Translations under genes and position numbers: made by a program
The notes under the pieces: model-generated
Seen by the model: the letters and a program-made list of their open reading frames with translations, nothing else
Database searches by the model: none
Told to the model about the DNA's origin: nothing
DNA from: Bacteroidota bacterium
Lineage (GTDB): Bacteria > Bacteroidota > Ignavibacteria > SZUA-365
Reading direction: 5' to 3'
DNA: 34,574 nucleotides
Assembly (NCBI GenBank): GCA_029907355.1
Contig: JARYLZ010000027.1
Span: forward strand, 1 to 34,574
In this document: one piece after another, positions 17,432 to 24,619 of the stretch
Numbering within the stretch: the first letter of the stretch is position 1
Layout: every line of letters starts with the position of its first letter

Positions 17432-18919
17432 TCAAGGGGAAATGCGTTCGGTCTTGCGATACCGTGCGGCAGCGAGCGAGTCCCATGTCGGGATGACTCT
17501 CGCGAGAAAGAGGTTCTTTTTCATCCTCAGGGCGGGCATGTCCAATCCCACCAACGCCTGCGCCTTCGCTTTTGTGGAGATGTCCGGAACCGGCACCGGC
17601 CCGCGTACACCGTGCGCCGCGAGGATGCGCGCCAAGGAAAGCCTCGCTTCCTGCGCTTTCTCGATCGATGTCGCCAGCACCCGTGCCGCTTCGACCGGTG
17701 AATGGAACCCCACGCTGTTCGCTGCGGCGACCCAGTCCCACCGCCATTGCGCATGGCGGATGAGCGTGAGAACCGGTTTCATTTCCTCCTCGCCGGCACC
17801 GGCTTCCCATGCAGTTTTCGCTTCGATGTGTGCGTGCACGAGCGCATCCTCCGCCACCCGCTTCAACGCGTCGATCTTGTCCTGCCTTTCGTAGACGTTT
17901 TCACGGAGCGTTTCCTCGCTCTGTCGATGGCATACCATGCAGGAAGAGGAGATGTCGTCGAGGGGACTGCGGATTTTGTGGTCCGTGAACTTTACCCCGC
18001 CCTGGTCGATGTATACCATGTGGCAGTCGGCGCAGGACACGCCGCGCTGGGCATGGATGCCCGTGCGGAACAGCTCGTAATCCGGGTGCTGGGCCTTGAG
18101 CATGGGCGCACGGCTCAACGCGTGCACGAAATCGGTGTGGCCGATCGCGTCGTAGTACGCTTCCATCCGCTCCGCCGTGAAGCCGCTGTCCCATGGAAAC
18201 GCGAGGTACGCATCCGCCTTGCCTTTGAAGTAGTACTCGACATGACATTGCGCGCAGGTGAGGGATCGCAGTTCCTGGAATGATACCTTCCCGATGTCCT
18301 CGCCGCGCCGGCTGAGGGCTTCGCCGAGCGCAGGCCGCGTAATCCGCAGACTCGCCGTTTCCGGGTCGTGGCAATCCATGCACCCGATGTTATTGACGAT
18401 TTCCGGTCCGAGTTCGGCCCAAGGGGTCCGGTAGAAAGCAGCGATACCCCGCTCTTTCATAACCCGCGGGACGTCCGTGCTCTTGCAGGTCCAGCACGTC
18501 CCCGGCTGCGGCACGTCGGTCCGAAGCGTCTTGCGGACGTCCTCCACCGCGTGGTAATGCCCCCTGCCCTGATTGTAATCCCGTGAGAAGGCATATCCCG
18601 CCCACAGGATGACCAGCCGCGGGTCGCGCTCGAGATAATCGATCGTCGCCGAACCGCCGTGCTTGCTGGCGAATGTCGTATCCGCCGTCGCGGTATACGT
18701 TTCGAACTGGCGGGGGAAATTGTCTTTCCAAGCGATATCCCGCGGGTCTCCTTCCGGAATCGGCGTGATCATCCGGTTAATAAGGCGCGATTCGCACCGC
18801 CGTTCCATGATCGAGGCCCCGAAGAGCCCGAGGAGGAAGACAGCGACCATCGTCCCGAGAAAGAGGGCCCAACCGACCCAGGGTTTTTCTTTGACGATCT
18901 GCGTGAGGGTTTTCTCCAT
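17432..18919 (-). CDS. nrfA: Cytochrome c nitrite reductase, pentaheme catalytic subunit
   Basis: This 495-residue protein reduces nitrite to ammonium with six electrons at the outer face of the membrane. Heme sites are CWTCK at 142-146 (the lysine-ligated active-site heme that defines NrfA), CMDCH 180-184, CAQCH 222-226, CADCH 296-300 and CMVCH 327-331. Likely catalytic residues are Tyr229 or Tyr230 in VEYYF and His289 in GIHAQRGVSCADCH. The N-terminus has one hydrophobic helix (about 15-35) with no obvious cleavage site, so the enzyme is probably membrane-tethered. A GGAAAGG Shine-Dalgarno lies 5 nt before the ATG. It follows nrfH by 75 bp, the order typical of the NrfHA complex. Confidence 0.97.
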   Translation of the reverse strand: MEKTLTQIVKEKPWVGWALFLGTMVAVFLLGLFGASIMERRCESRLINRMITPIPEGDPRDIAWKDNFPRQFETYTATADTTFASKHGGSATIDYLERDPRLVILWAGYAFSRDYNQGRGHYHAVEDVRKTLRTDVPQPGTCWTCKSTDVPRVMKERGIAAFYRTPWAELGPEIVNNIGCMDCHDPETASLRITRPALGEALSRRGEDIGKVSFQELRSLTCAQCHVEYYFKGKADAYLAFPWDSGFTAERMEAYYDAIGHTDFVHALSRAPMLKAQHPDYELFRTGIHAQRGVSCADCHMVYIDQGGVKFTDHKIRSPLDDISSSCMVCHRQSEETLRENVYERQDKIDALKRVAEDALVHAHIEAKTAWEAGAGEEEMKPVLTLIRHAQWRWDWVAAANSVGFHSPVEAARVLATSIEKAQEARLSLARILAAHGVRGPVPVPDISTKAKAQALVGLDMPALRMKKNLFLARVIPTWDSLAAARYRKTERISP

Positions 18920-18994
18920 GTCGACCTTTCCATTCTCATCGGTTGAGGTGTATGCGGAAAAACGAGGCGTATCGTGTTCCGAGAAGGCGGCGTC

Positions 18995-19573
18995 TCACCA
19001 CGGCATGCCGGTCTGCCCTCCTCCTTTCCCTTTCCGATGGAATAGGGAGACCGTGATTTCGGGAATGCGTGGGACTGGGGCCGAGGGCACCGAGGCAAGA
19101 CCGTTGACACGCCCGTGGGGTACCTCGCGGTGACAATGCAGGCAATCGGTCTCCCCCTCGGCGAGGGAGACGTCGTGGATGAGCGCGGCATGGCAGCGCA
19201 TGCAATTTTTCCGGACGACGGCCTTGCCGGCCGCCCGGATGCGGATGACTTGAGGTTCCGCCCTCGCGGTGAACACGGCCGCGTGCCTGAGACCGTCCTG
19301 CGCCTTGAACAGGTATGTGGCGAGGATGTTCCCATGCGGGACATGGCAGTCGTTGCAGGTAGCCGCCTTCCCATGGCTGCCCTTTCTCCACGTCGTATAC
19401 TGGGGAGCCATGACGTGGCAATTCATGCATGTTTCCGGCTTGTCGGAGAGATAGGATGGGGCTTCGGAAACGCGGAGCACCAGCCCTCCGAGACCGGCAA
19501 ATGCAGCGAGGATGATGATCACCGGGAGTCGCCAAGAATCCGGAGGAGTCAGAAAACGGACAAGTTTGGTCAT
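18995..19573 (-). CDS. nrfH: NrfH tetraheme quinol dehydrogenase
   Basis: The 192-residue NapC/NrfH-family protein oxidises menaquinol and passes electrons to NrfA. It has one N-terminal membrane helix (about 15-35, LPVIIILAAFAGLGGLVL) and four heme motifs: CMNCH (49-53) with Met55 as the likely unusual axial ligand of heme 1, CNDCH (73-77), CMRCH (124-128) and CLHCH (144-148). A Pro- and Gly-rich tail of about 40 residues after the last heme has no obvious role. The region just upstream of the ATG is AT-rich (TATATATT near 19584), but I found no clear -33 box and no FNR-type TTGAT-N4-ATCAA site. Confidence 0.95.
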   Translation of the reverse strand: MTKLVRFLTPPDSWRLPVIIILAAFAGLGGLVLRVSEAPSYLSDKPETCMNCHVMAPQYTTWRKGSHGKAATCNDCHVPHGNILATYLFKAQDGLRHAAVFTARAEPQVIRIRAAGKAVVRKNCMRCHAALIHDVSLAEGETDCLHCHREVPHGRVNGLASVPSAPVPRIPEITVSLFHRKGKGGGQTGMPW

Positions 19574-20532
19574 ATTAATCTCGAATATATATCGCCAAAC
19601 GGAGAATTGGAACGTGAAGGTCGGAAAGAACCGAAGGGGATTTCAAAAGAAAATAGGAAATAGCCCTTGCCTATTCGCTCCAGGCGAAAGGGTTTGTGGA
19701 GCATGCGTACCGAATCCATCGGAACCATCGGGTCAAAGCCCTCCGATCGACAGGCACCGACAAGGCGAAGACGGTTCCCAGCAAGCAGTGCCTCGAACAC
19801 CACCATGCACGCTTTCCCTCTGTCCTGACGACCCGTCCGATGGATATCGCGGGTCGGCGGGTTACGATCCGGAAAACATCATCTGCCTCCGAACGGGAGC
19901 AGCGTCGATTATGAGACATGGCATTCCCTGTGTCTGTCCCGTTGTTGCGGACCCTTGAGCGCAACGACCTGCTCCCCGTTCCGCAGCAACGCATGGCGGT
20001 GCGGGATTGTCCGGACGGCTCCATGCATGTCTTGTGGCGCGAGCAGGAACAACCCCTGCTCGCCGTCCCGTTCAGGCCGCCATCCGACCGTTCCAGGTTC
20101 GAAGGCGCGATGACCATACCTGCTCCGATCCCCGATACTGGGAAAGCCACGCACATGACGACCGAGGGACTCTGTCCCAGGAAGCGATGTTCCAAAAGAC
20201 CCCACATGAGACTGCACGTGTTCGGCTTCCTTCCGTCATGCAATCGTACGACATCGCACGCAACGAAACTTGTGTTCCTCCCCCAAGCTTCTGGCTCAGC
20301 CTCTATTACCCGGAAACGTATGCCGCAGACATTTCTCCCGAGCTCGAATGGAAAAAACCGCCGGAATCCTCATCCGAAAAACTTCGGAAATACCGCTCGT
20401 GCCCTCACCCGCACGAGTCCGCTTTCCACCGCACCCTGGAAGAACGACTCGGTCTGTCTTCTCTCCCGGTGCATGGTCGTTGCTCGTCGATTCCTCGGAT
20501 ACAGCCGCATCCGGCGTTTATGGGCGTCCTTT
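19574..20532. other. Gene-poor spacer of about 1 kb upstream of nrfHA and ftcD
   Basis: No convincing gene is seen here. Open frames on both strands (for example a 190-codon minus frame at 19671-20243) have Cys/Trp/Arg-rich, low-homology translations and no recognisable domain. Two clean hairpins stand out: GCGAGCAGG (20039-20047) with CCTGCTCGC (20055-20063), 9 bp with a 7-nt loop, and CTCGTGC (20396-20402) with GCACGAG (20411-20417). It could hold a small RNA or decayed gene remnants, but nothing proves either. Confidence 0.45.
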
Positions 20533-20563
20533 TTTGGCGTTCAAGGGTTTCCTTCTATTTTTG
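20533..20563 (+). promoter_or_regulatory. Promoter of the formiminotransferase-cyclodeaminase gene
   Basis: TTTG (20533-20536), a 19-nt spacer and TATTTTTG (20556-20563) match the consensus in full, with 8 of 8 in the -7 box. Transcription would start near 20570, about 50 nt before the ATG at 20621. This shows that the long upstream extension of the reading frame is not translated. Confidence 0.7.
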
Positions 20564-20620
20564 CCTGCCGCCCGACTTCGGTCGGTGCGGACGAGTCGTT
20601 CCACAAGAAGGCATCACCCT

Positions 20621-22243
20621 ATGCGCAAAATCGTCGAATGTGTGCCGAATTTCTCCGAAGGTCGTGATGCGAAAGTCATTGAAGCGATCGCCGAGGCTAT
20701 CCGAAAAACGCCGGGTTGTACGCTTCTGGACGTCGACCCCGGGAAATCGACGAATCGGACGGTATACACATTTGTGGGTTCGCCCGAGGCGGTCGTACAA
20801 GGTGCGTTGAATTCCGCCCGCACCGCCAAGGAACTCATCGATATGCGCAAGCACAGCGGCGAGCACCCGCGGATCGGGGCGATGGACGTTTGCCCCTTCG
20901 TGCCGGTCGCAAACGTCACGATGGAAGAGTGCGTCGCGCTGGCCAAGGAATTCGGCCGTCGCGCTGGCGAGGAATTGGGCATCCCCATCTACCTCTACGA
21001 GGAAGCGTCGACGAACCCAGCCCGGAAATCTCTCCGGCAGATCAGGGCGGGGGAATACGAAGGTCTCGCGGCACGGATCGTCACACCGGAATGGAAGCCC
21101 GATTTCGGACCCGCCGAATTCATACCCACGTGGGGAGCCACCTGCGCGGGTGCACGGTTTTTCCTCATCGCATATAACGTCAATATCCTCGGGACGAAAG
21201 AACAGGCTCACCGTATCGCACTCAACATCCGCGAGCAGGGGCGCGGAGCCGGCCAGCCGGGTCGTCTCAAGGCCATCAAGGCCATCGGGTGGTACGTCGA
21301 CGAGTACAACATGGCGCAGGTCTCCATCAACCTCGACAATTACAAGATCACACCGCCGCACGTCGCTTTCGAAGAGTGCTGCAAAGACGCCCGTGCATTG
21401 AATGTGGCGGTCTGCGGCTCCGAACTCGTCGGCCTCATCCCGCTCGAAGCGATGCTGATGGCTGCCGAGTACTACATCGAGAAGGAAAACCTGTTCATCC
21501 TCGACGAACGGCAGAAGATACGCCTCGCCGTCGAGCGCCTGGGCCTGAATTCCGTCTCGCGGTTCGAACCCGAGAAACGCATCATCGAGTACATGGTCGC
21601 GGAGGAACGGAACGAGCCGCTCGCCTCGATGAGCGTGAGACGTTTCGTGGAAGTTCTCGGTTCACGGACGCCGGCGCCGGGGGGCGGCAGCGCTTCCGCT
21701 CTGATCGCGTCCATGGGAGCGGGACTCGGTGCCATGGTGGGCTGGATGACATACGGCAAACGCAAGTTCGACGACAAGGAACCCGTCATGCGCCGGTTGA
21801 TCCCACCACTCGACGCCGCCATGCGCGAATTGATCCCGATGATCGACGCGGACACCGACGCTTTCAACGACTACATCGCGGCGGCCGGGATGCCGCACGA
21901 CACGCCGGAAGCCGCCGCCGCCCGGCACAAAGCGATGCAGGCGGGCCTCCAGAAAGCCGTCGAAGTCCCGCTGACCACCATGCGTATCGCGGACCGCTGC
22001 TGGCCCGCGATGGAAGAAATGGCCGTGCACGGCAACTTCGCATCGAAATCGGACCTCGAAGTCGGTGCGAAGGCTTTGGAAACGGGCATTTGGGGAGCGT
22101 ATAAAAACGTCATGATCAACCTCGGCAATATCGAGGACGCCGATTTCCGAATGCGTATCCAAGCCGAAGCGGAATCGATCGTCGCACGCGCCAAAGAGAA
22201 ATGCATCTCCGTTCTGGCGGTGCTGGACGCTCGAAGAGAATAA
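20621..22243 (+). CDS. ftcD: Bifunctional glutamate formiminotransferase / formiminotetrahydrofolate cyclodeaminase
   Basis: The 540-residue fusion moves the formimino group from formiminoglutamate (histidine breakdown) to tetrahydrofolate and then deaminates it to 5,10-methenyl-THF. The formiminotransferase part is about 1-325, opening with KIVECVPNFSEGRD and containing the conserved GKSTNRTVYTFVG, KHSGEHPRIGAMDVCPFVP and YLYEEAS segments. The cyclodeaminase part is about 335-540, with RFVEVLGSRTPAPGGGSASAL. The total length equals that of the mammalian-type fused enzyme, whereas many bacteria encode the parts separately. The frame is open 350 bp further upstream, but the promoter at 20533-20563 and family alignment fix the start at 20621. 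No other hut gene is in the window. Confidence 0.95.
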   Translation: MRKIVECVPNFSEGRDAKVIEAIAEAIRKTPGCTLLDVDPGKSTNRTVYTFVGSPEAVVQGALNSARTAKELIDMRKHSGEHPRIGAMDVCPFVPVANVTMEECVALAKEFGRRAGEELGIPIYLYEEASTNPARKSLRQIRAGEYEGLAARIVTPEWKPDFGPAEFIPTWGATCAGARFFLIAYNVNILGTKEQAHRIALNIREQGRGAGQPGRLKAIKAIGWYVDEYNMAQVSINLDNYKITPPHVAFEECCKDARALNVAVCGSELVGLIPLEAMLMAAEYYIEKENLFILDERQKIRLAVERLGLNSVSRFEPEKRIIEYMVAEERNEPLASMSVRRFVEVLGSRTPAPGGGSASALIASMGAGLGAMVGWMTYGKRKFDDKEPVMRRLIPPLDAAMRELIPMIDADTDAFNDYIAAAGMPHDTPEAAAARHKAMQAGLQKAVEVPLTTMRIADRCWPAMEEMAVHGNFASKSDLEVGAKALETGIWGAYKNVMINLGNIEDADFRMRIQAEAESIVARAKEKCISVLAVLDARRE

Positions 22244-22550
22244 CCCCCTTGTGCGGGACACAGCGGATGTCCCTTCTCCATCCGAACCCGCCCGTGCGGA
22301 GAGGGTTCGTTTTCGACGGATCGCCGGAAATCGAAGCCGTCTCCCTCAGAGGGAAGATCCCCACGTGCATCGGTCCGATCATCCCTCACCGGTGAGAGCC
22401 AAGAAGCACATCGATCCCTCCCTGCGCGATCCTCCAGAGGTTCCCGCTGCCGCACCGGCTTGCTTTTCTTTCCGATTCCGCCGACCGAGGCGTCGTTCCA
22501 CTCGGCCCAAGCCGCAACGTGAAAGAGGTGGCCCGCACGACGAGATTCGC
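22244..22550. other. Intergenic region between ftcD and the beta-propeller gene
   Basis: This stretch has no supported gene. It contains the ftcD terminator at 22283-22313 and, near its end, the promoter of the next gene. Open frames crossing it on the minus strand (22386-22793) are shadows of the following gene. Confidence 0.5.
22283..22313 (+). terminator. Intrinsic terminator after ftcD
   Basis: CGAACCC (22283-22289) pairs with GGGTTCG (22303-22309) and is followed at once by TTTT (22310-22313), 40 nt after the ftcD stop. An alternative inner pairing CCGC/GCGG also exists. This is a classic form with a U-tract. Confidence 0.6.
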
Positions 22551-22581
22551 TTGATTGCAAGACCGTCCTTTGCTACCATTG
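22551..22581 (+). promoter_or_regulatory. Promoter of the YVTN beta-propeller gene
   Basis: TTG (22551-22553), a 20-nt spacer and TACCATTG (22574-22581) match the consensus with 7 of 8 in the -7 box. The transcription start would be near 22588, 39 nt before the ATG at 22627. Confidence 0.55.
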
Positions 22582-22626
22582 CAAGAAAGCCGAACCGGTA
22601 AACCTTCCCACAAACCCCGAATAGCC

Positions 22627-23661
22627 ATGAAAACCCCGATCACCATCTCGGCTGGGCTTGCGATCGTCGCAGGCATTTTCTTTTCCGCCTTCGTAACGGC
22701 GCCCGTCACCCATGCGCAACCGCACATGGTGTACGCCGTCCTCCAGGACGAGGGGAATCTCGCCGTCGTCGACCCGGAGAAAGGAAGACTCATCCAGCGT
22801 ATTCAGATCGGGCGGAAACCCGACATGATCGCACTCAATGAAAACGACACGAAAGTCTATATCAGCAACACCGGCGACGTCACCGTTTCCATCGTGACCC
22901 TCAGCTCGAGGTCGGTCACGCAGGTCCTCCGCCTCCCCGTGAACCGGCGCGGCATATACGCGGGTCCGCTCACACGCACCCCGGACGGTCTGAAAATTTT
23001 CGTTGCGGAACGGTCGGAAACGGCCGACGAAGACCTCCGTATCTACGTCATCGACACGAGGAAAGAGCTCATCGTCCGCCAGTTCGACGGGGGAAAGAAC
23101 ATCGCGGCCATGTCCGTCTCCTACGATGGGGGCAAACTGTTCGTGCTCAACCGCGGCGAGGGCGTTTCCGTGTACGACGCGGAAACTTGCGAAAAGCTCG
23201 GGACCGTAGAATTGATCGCCGGATTCGCAGCCGATGCCGCGGGCCTCGCGTGCAGCCCCACGGCGCCGAAAGGGTACATCACCTACGGGACCCGGAACAC
23301 CGTCCAGGCGTTCAACACGGAGAGCTACAAGAACACGGCCACGATCCCGATGCCGAAGTACAAGACGGGAAACCAGACCGACGTCGTATTCGGGCGCGAC
23401 GGCCGTTATGCGTTCGTCATCAACAGGAAAAACACGCTGAAGGAAGTGAACGGCGTCAACGTCATCGACGCCGCGAGCGACACGGTGGTCAAGCTTTTCA
23501 ACTCCGGCGTGGTGCGTCGCGGCATCATGACATCACCGGACGGGAAGATCTGTTATATCGCGGCGGAGGATCTCAAGTGGTACAACATGGAGACCCTCGA
23601 GCATATCCGTTCCATTTCCCTCCGCACGACGATTGCAGGCATCGCCGTCGTGAATAAATGA
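22627..23661 (+). CDS. Exported YVTN-family beta-propeller protein
   Basis: The 344-residue protein has a signal peptide (MKTPITISAGLAIVAG..., likely cleaved after THA at about residue 30) followed by repeated blades. Each blade reads roughly as 'xVYxVLQDEGNLAVVDPEKGRLIQRI' then 'IGRKPDMIALNENDTKVYISN', the YVTN/cytochrome-D1-heme-domain-like surface propeller pattern. About six or seven blades fit the length. Family members are periplasmic or surface binding proteins, and some act in nitrite or metal metabolism, but the heme-coordinating residues of NirF/NirS are not evident. The start at 22627 is preferred over 22555 because the promoter lies between them and the signal peptide begins there. 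It is monocistronic and its ligand is unknown. Confidence 0.85.
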   Translation: MKTPITISAGLAIVAGIFFSAFVTAPVTHAQPHMVYAVLQDEGNLAVVDPEKGRLIQRIQIGRKPDMIALNENDTKVYISNTGDVTVSIVTLSSRSVTQVLRLPVNRRGIYAGPLTRTPDGLKIFVAERSETADEDLRIYVIDTRKELIVRQFDGGKNIAAMSVSYDGGKLFVLNRGEGVSVYDAETCEKLGTVELIAGFAADAAGLACSPTAPKGYITYGTRNTVQAFNTESYKNTATIPMPKYKTGNQTDVVFGRDGRYAFVINRKNTLKEVNGVNVIDAASDTVVKLFNSGVVRRGIMTSPDGKICYIAAEDLKWYNMETLEHIRSISLRTTIAGIAVVNK

Positions 23662-23666
23662 CCCCC

Positions 23667-23737
23667 TTCCCCGGATCGCGCCGGGGGAATCGGATATGCC
23701 CGGAAGGCCGCCGGCTGTCGGCCAATGCGGCCTTCCG
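23667..23737 (+). terminator. Two tandem GC-rich hairpins after the beta-propeller gene
   Basis: TTCCCCGG (23667-23674) pairs with CCGGGGGAA (23681-23689) with one bulged G, 5 nt after the stop. Next, CGGAAGGCCGC (23701-23711) pairs perfectly over 11 bp with GCGGCCTTCCG (23727-23737) around a 15-nt loop. Neither has a U-tract. The position suggests transcript ends or protection against decay. Confidence 0.5.
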
Positions 23738-24061
23738 CAACGAAGGCATGCGGGGGCAACCTACACGCCATCGGGAATTCGCGGCCGTCCCTTCTCGACG
23801 CGCGAACGCTCACCTGTTCGGGCGGTGGTCATGAACAACGCCTGGAGAGGCCGGTGTCGCATCACCGAATGAAGTCGACCCTCATATGAGCATTTCTCCC
23901 GACCACTCCGTGTGCCGCGTCCAGCGGACACACGGAGTTTCCCGGCGGCGCGTCCATCCGCATGTCCGTGTTCCCCTCATGCCGCATGGAGCGGCATGCG
24001 AGCGGGATCGTTTTCCGCGATATCATCCCGCGGAGCTCAACGGAAACGCCCAGCGGAACAC
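23738..24061. repeat. Hairpin- and repeat-rich convergent intergenic region
   Basis: This stretch lies between two convergent genes and has no supported ORF. It contains CTCCGTGTG/CACACGGAG plus CCGC/GCGG (23906-23937, one bulge, followed by TTT), CATGCCGC/GCGGCATG (23978-23998, 8 bp, loop of 5) and GCGGGAT/ATCCCGC (24002-24031). The direct repeat CTCAACGGAAAC is at 24036-24047 and 24061-24072, and GGAAACA/TGTTTCC is at 24067-24082, running into the end of the opposing gene. Together with 23667-23737 this makes at least five hairpins in about 370 bp. Confidence 0.6.
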
Positions 24062-24607
24062 TCAACGGAAACAGATGTTTCCCCCTGCTTCCGTTTTCGC
24101 GATGCACTGCTCGATACTGGGCTCTGGCGCTTGACAGCGGGGATGGAACGGGTTGTGGAGCATGGCCGGCTGGAGAGTACAGCACCGTGTCTTCAACTCC
24201 CGCTCCTCGGTCAAAACGATGTTCCCGTCGGCGTCCCGATGCACGATTTCGCTGTTCCGCGTGACCGGAACGCAACGGCAGAGCCAGGAATACTCGTTCG
24301 ATGCCCACGTGGCGGCGAACTCGAGCGCCAGACCGCTCAAACGGCCGAGGATGGGGGACCGAGTTCTTTCCGTAACGATGAGCGTGACCGACGGGACGAC
24401 GAGATCCCGCGTCACCTTGTTGAGACCGGTGAGCGCGAAATCGAGGTAGCCGTTTTTACAGACGTCGGATCCGCCGCCGAGATACCTTTGGTACCGCTCG
24501 AACCATTCCTCGTGCGTGAGGTCATCGCCCATGCCTGCAACTCCCTTCCCCGTGAGCGTCAGCATCGTACACAGGCAGAGCAGAATCGATTTCCCGAATG
24601 TCTTCAT
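24062..24607 (-). CDS. Secreted cysteine-rich protein of unknown function
   Basis: The 181-residue product starts MKTFGKSILLCLCTMLTL, a signal-peptide-like segment ending near residue 25. The mature part has eight cysteines (50, 110, 112, 142, 143, 158, 168, 179), an even number that would suit disulfide bonding outside the cytoplasm. I do not recognise a family. No transmembrane helix is clear after the signal, although 71-100 is fairly hydrophobic. It starts 12 nt after the stop of the preceding secreted gene with an AGGGGAA Shine-Dalgarno-like site, so the two genes form a probable operon. The last codons overlap the CTCAACGGAAAC repeat and a small inverted repeat. Confidence 0.65.
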   Translation of the reverse strand: MKTFGKSILLCLCTMLTLTGKGVAGMGDDLTHEEWFERYQRYLGGGSDVCKNGYLDFALTGLNKVTRDLVVPSVTLIVTERTRSPILGRLSGLALEFAATWASNEYSWLCRCVPVTRNSEIVHRDADGNIVLTEERELKTRCCTLQPAMLHNPFHPRCQAPEPSIEQCIAKTEAGGNICFR

Positions 24608-24619
24608 GGTCGTTCCCCT

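Noticed and set aside
19671-20243. 190-codon minus-strand frame in the first spacer
   Set aside because: The Cys/Trp/Arg-rich composition, lack of a Shine-Dalgarno and lack of any domain argue against a gene. It was kept only as part of the spacer description.
24036-24072. CTCAACGGAAAC repeat as a CRISPR or mini-repeat array
   Set aside because: There are only two full copies with a 13-nt interval and no further units or cas genes.
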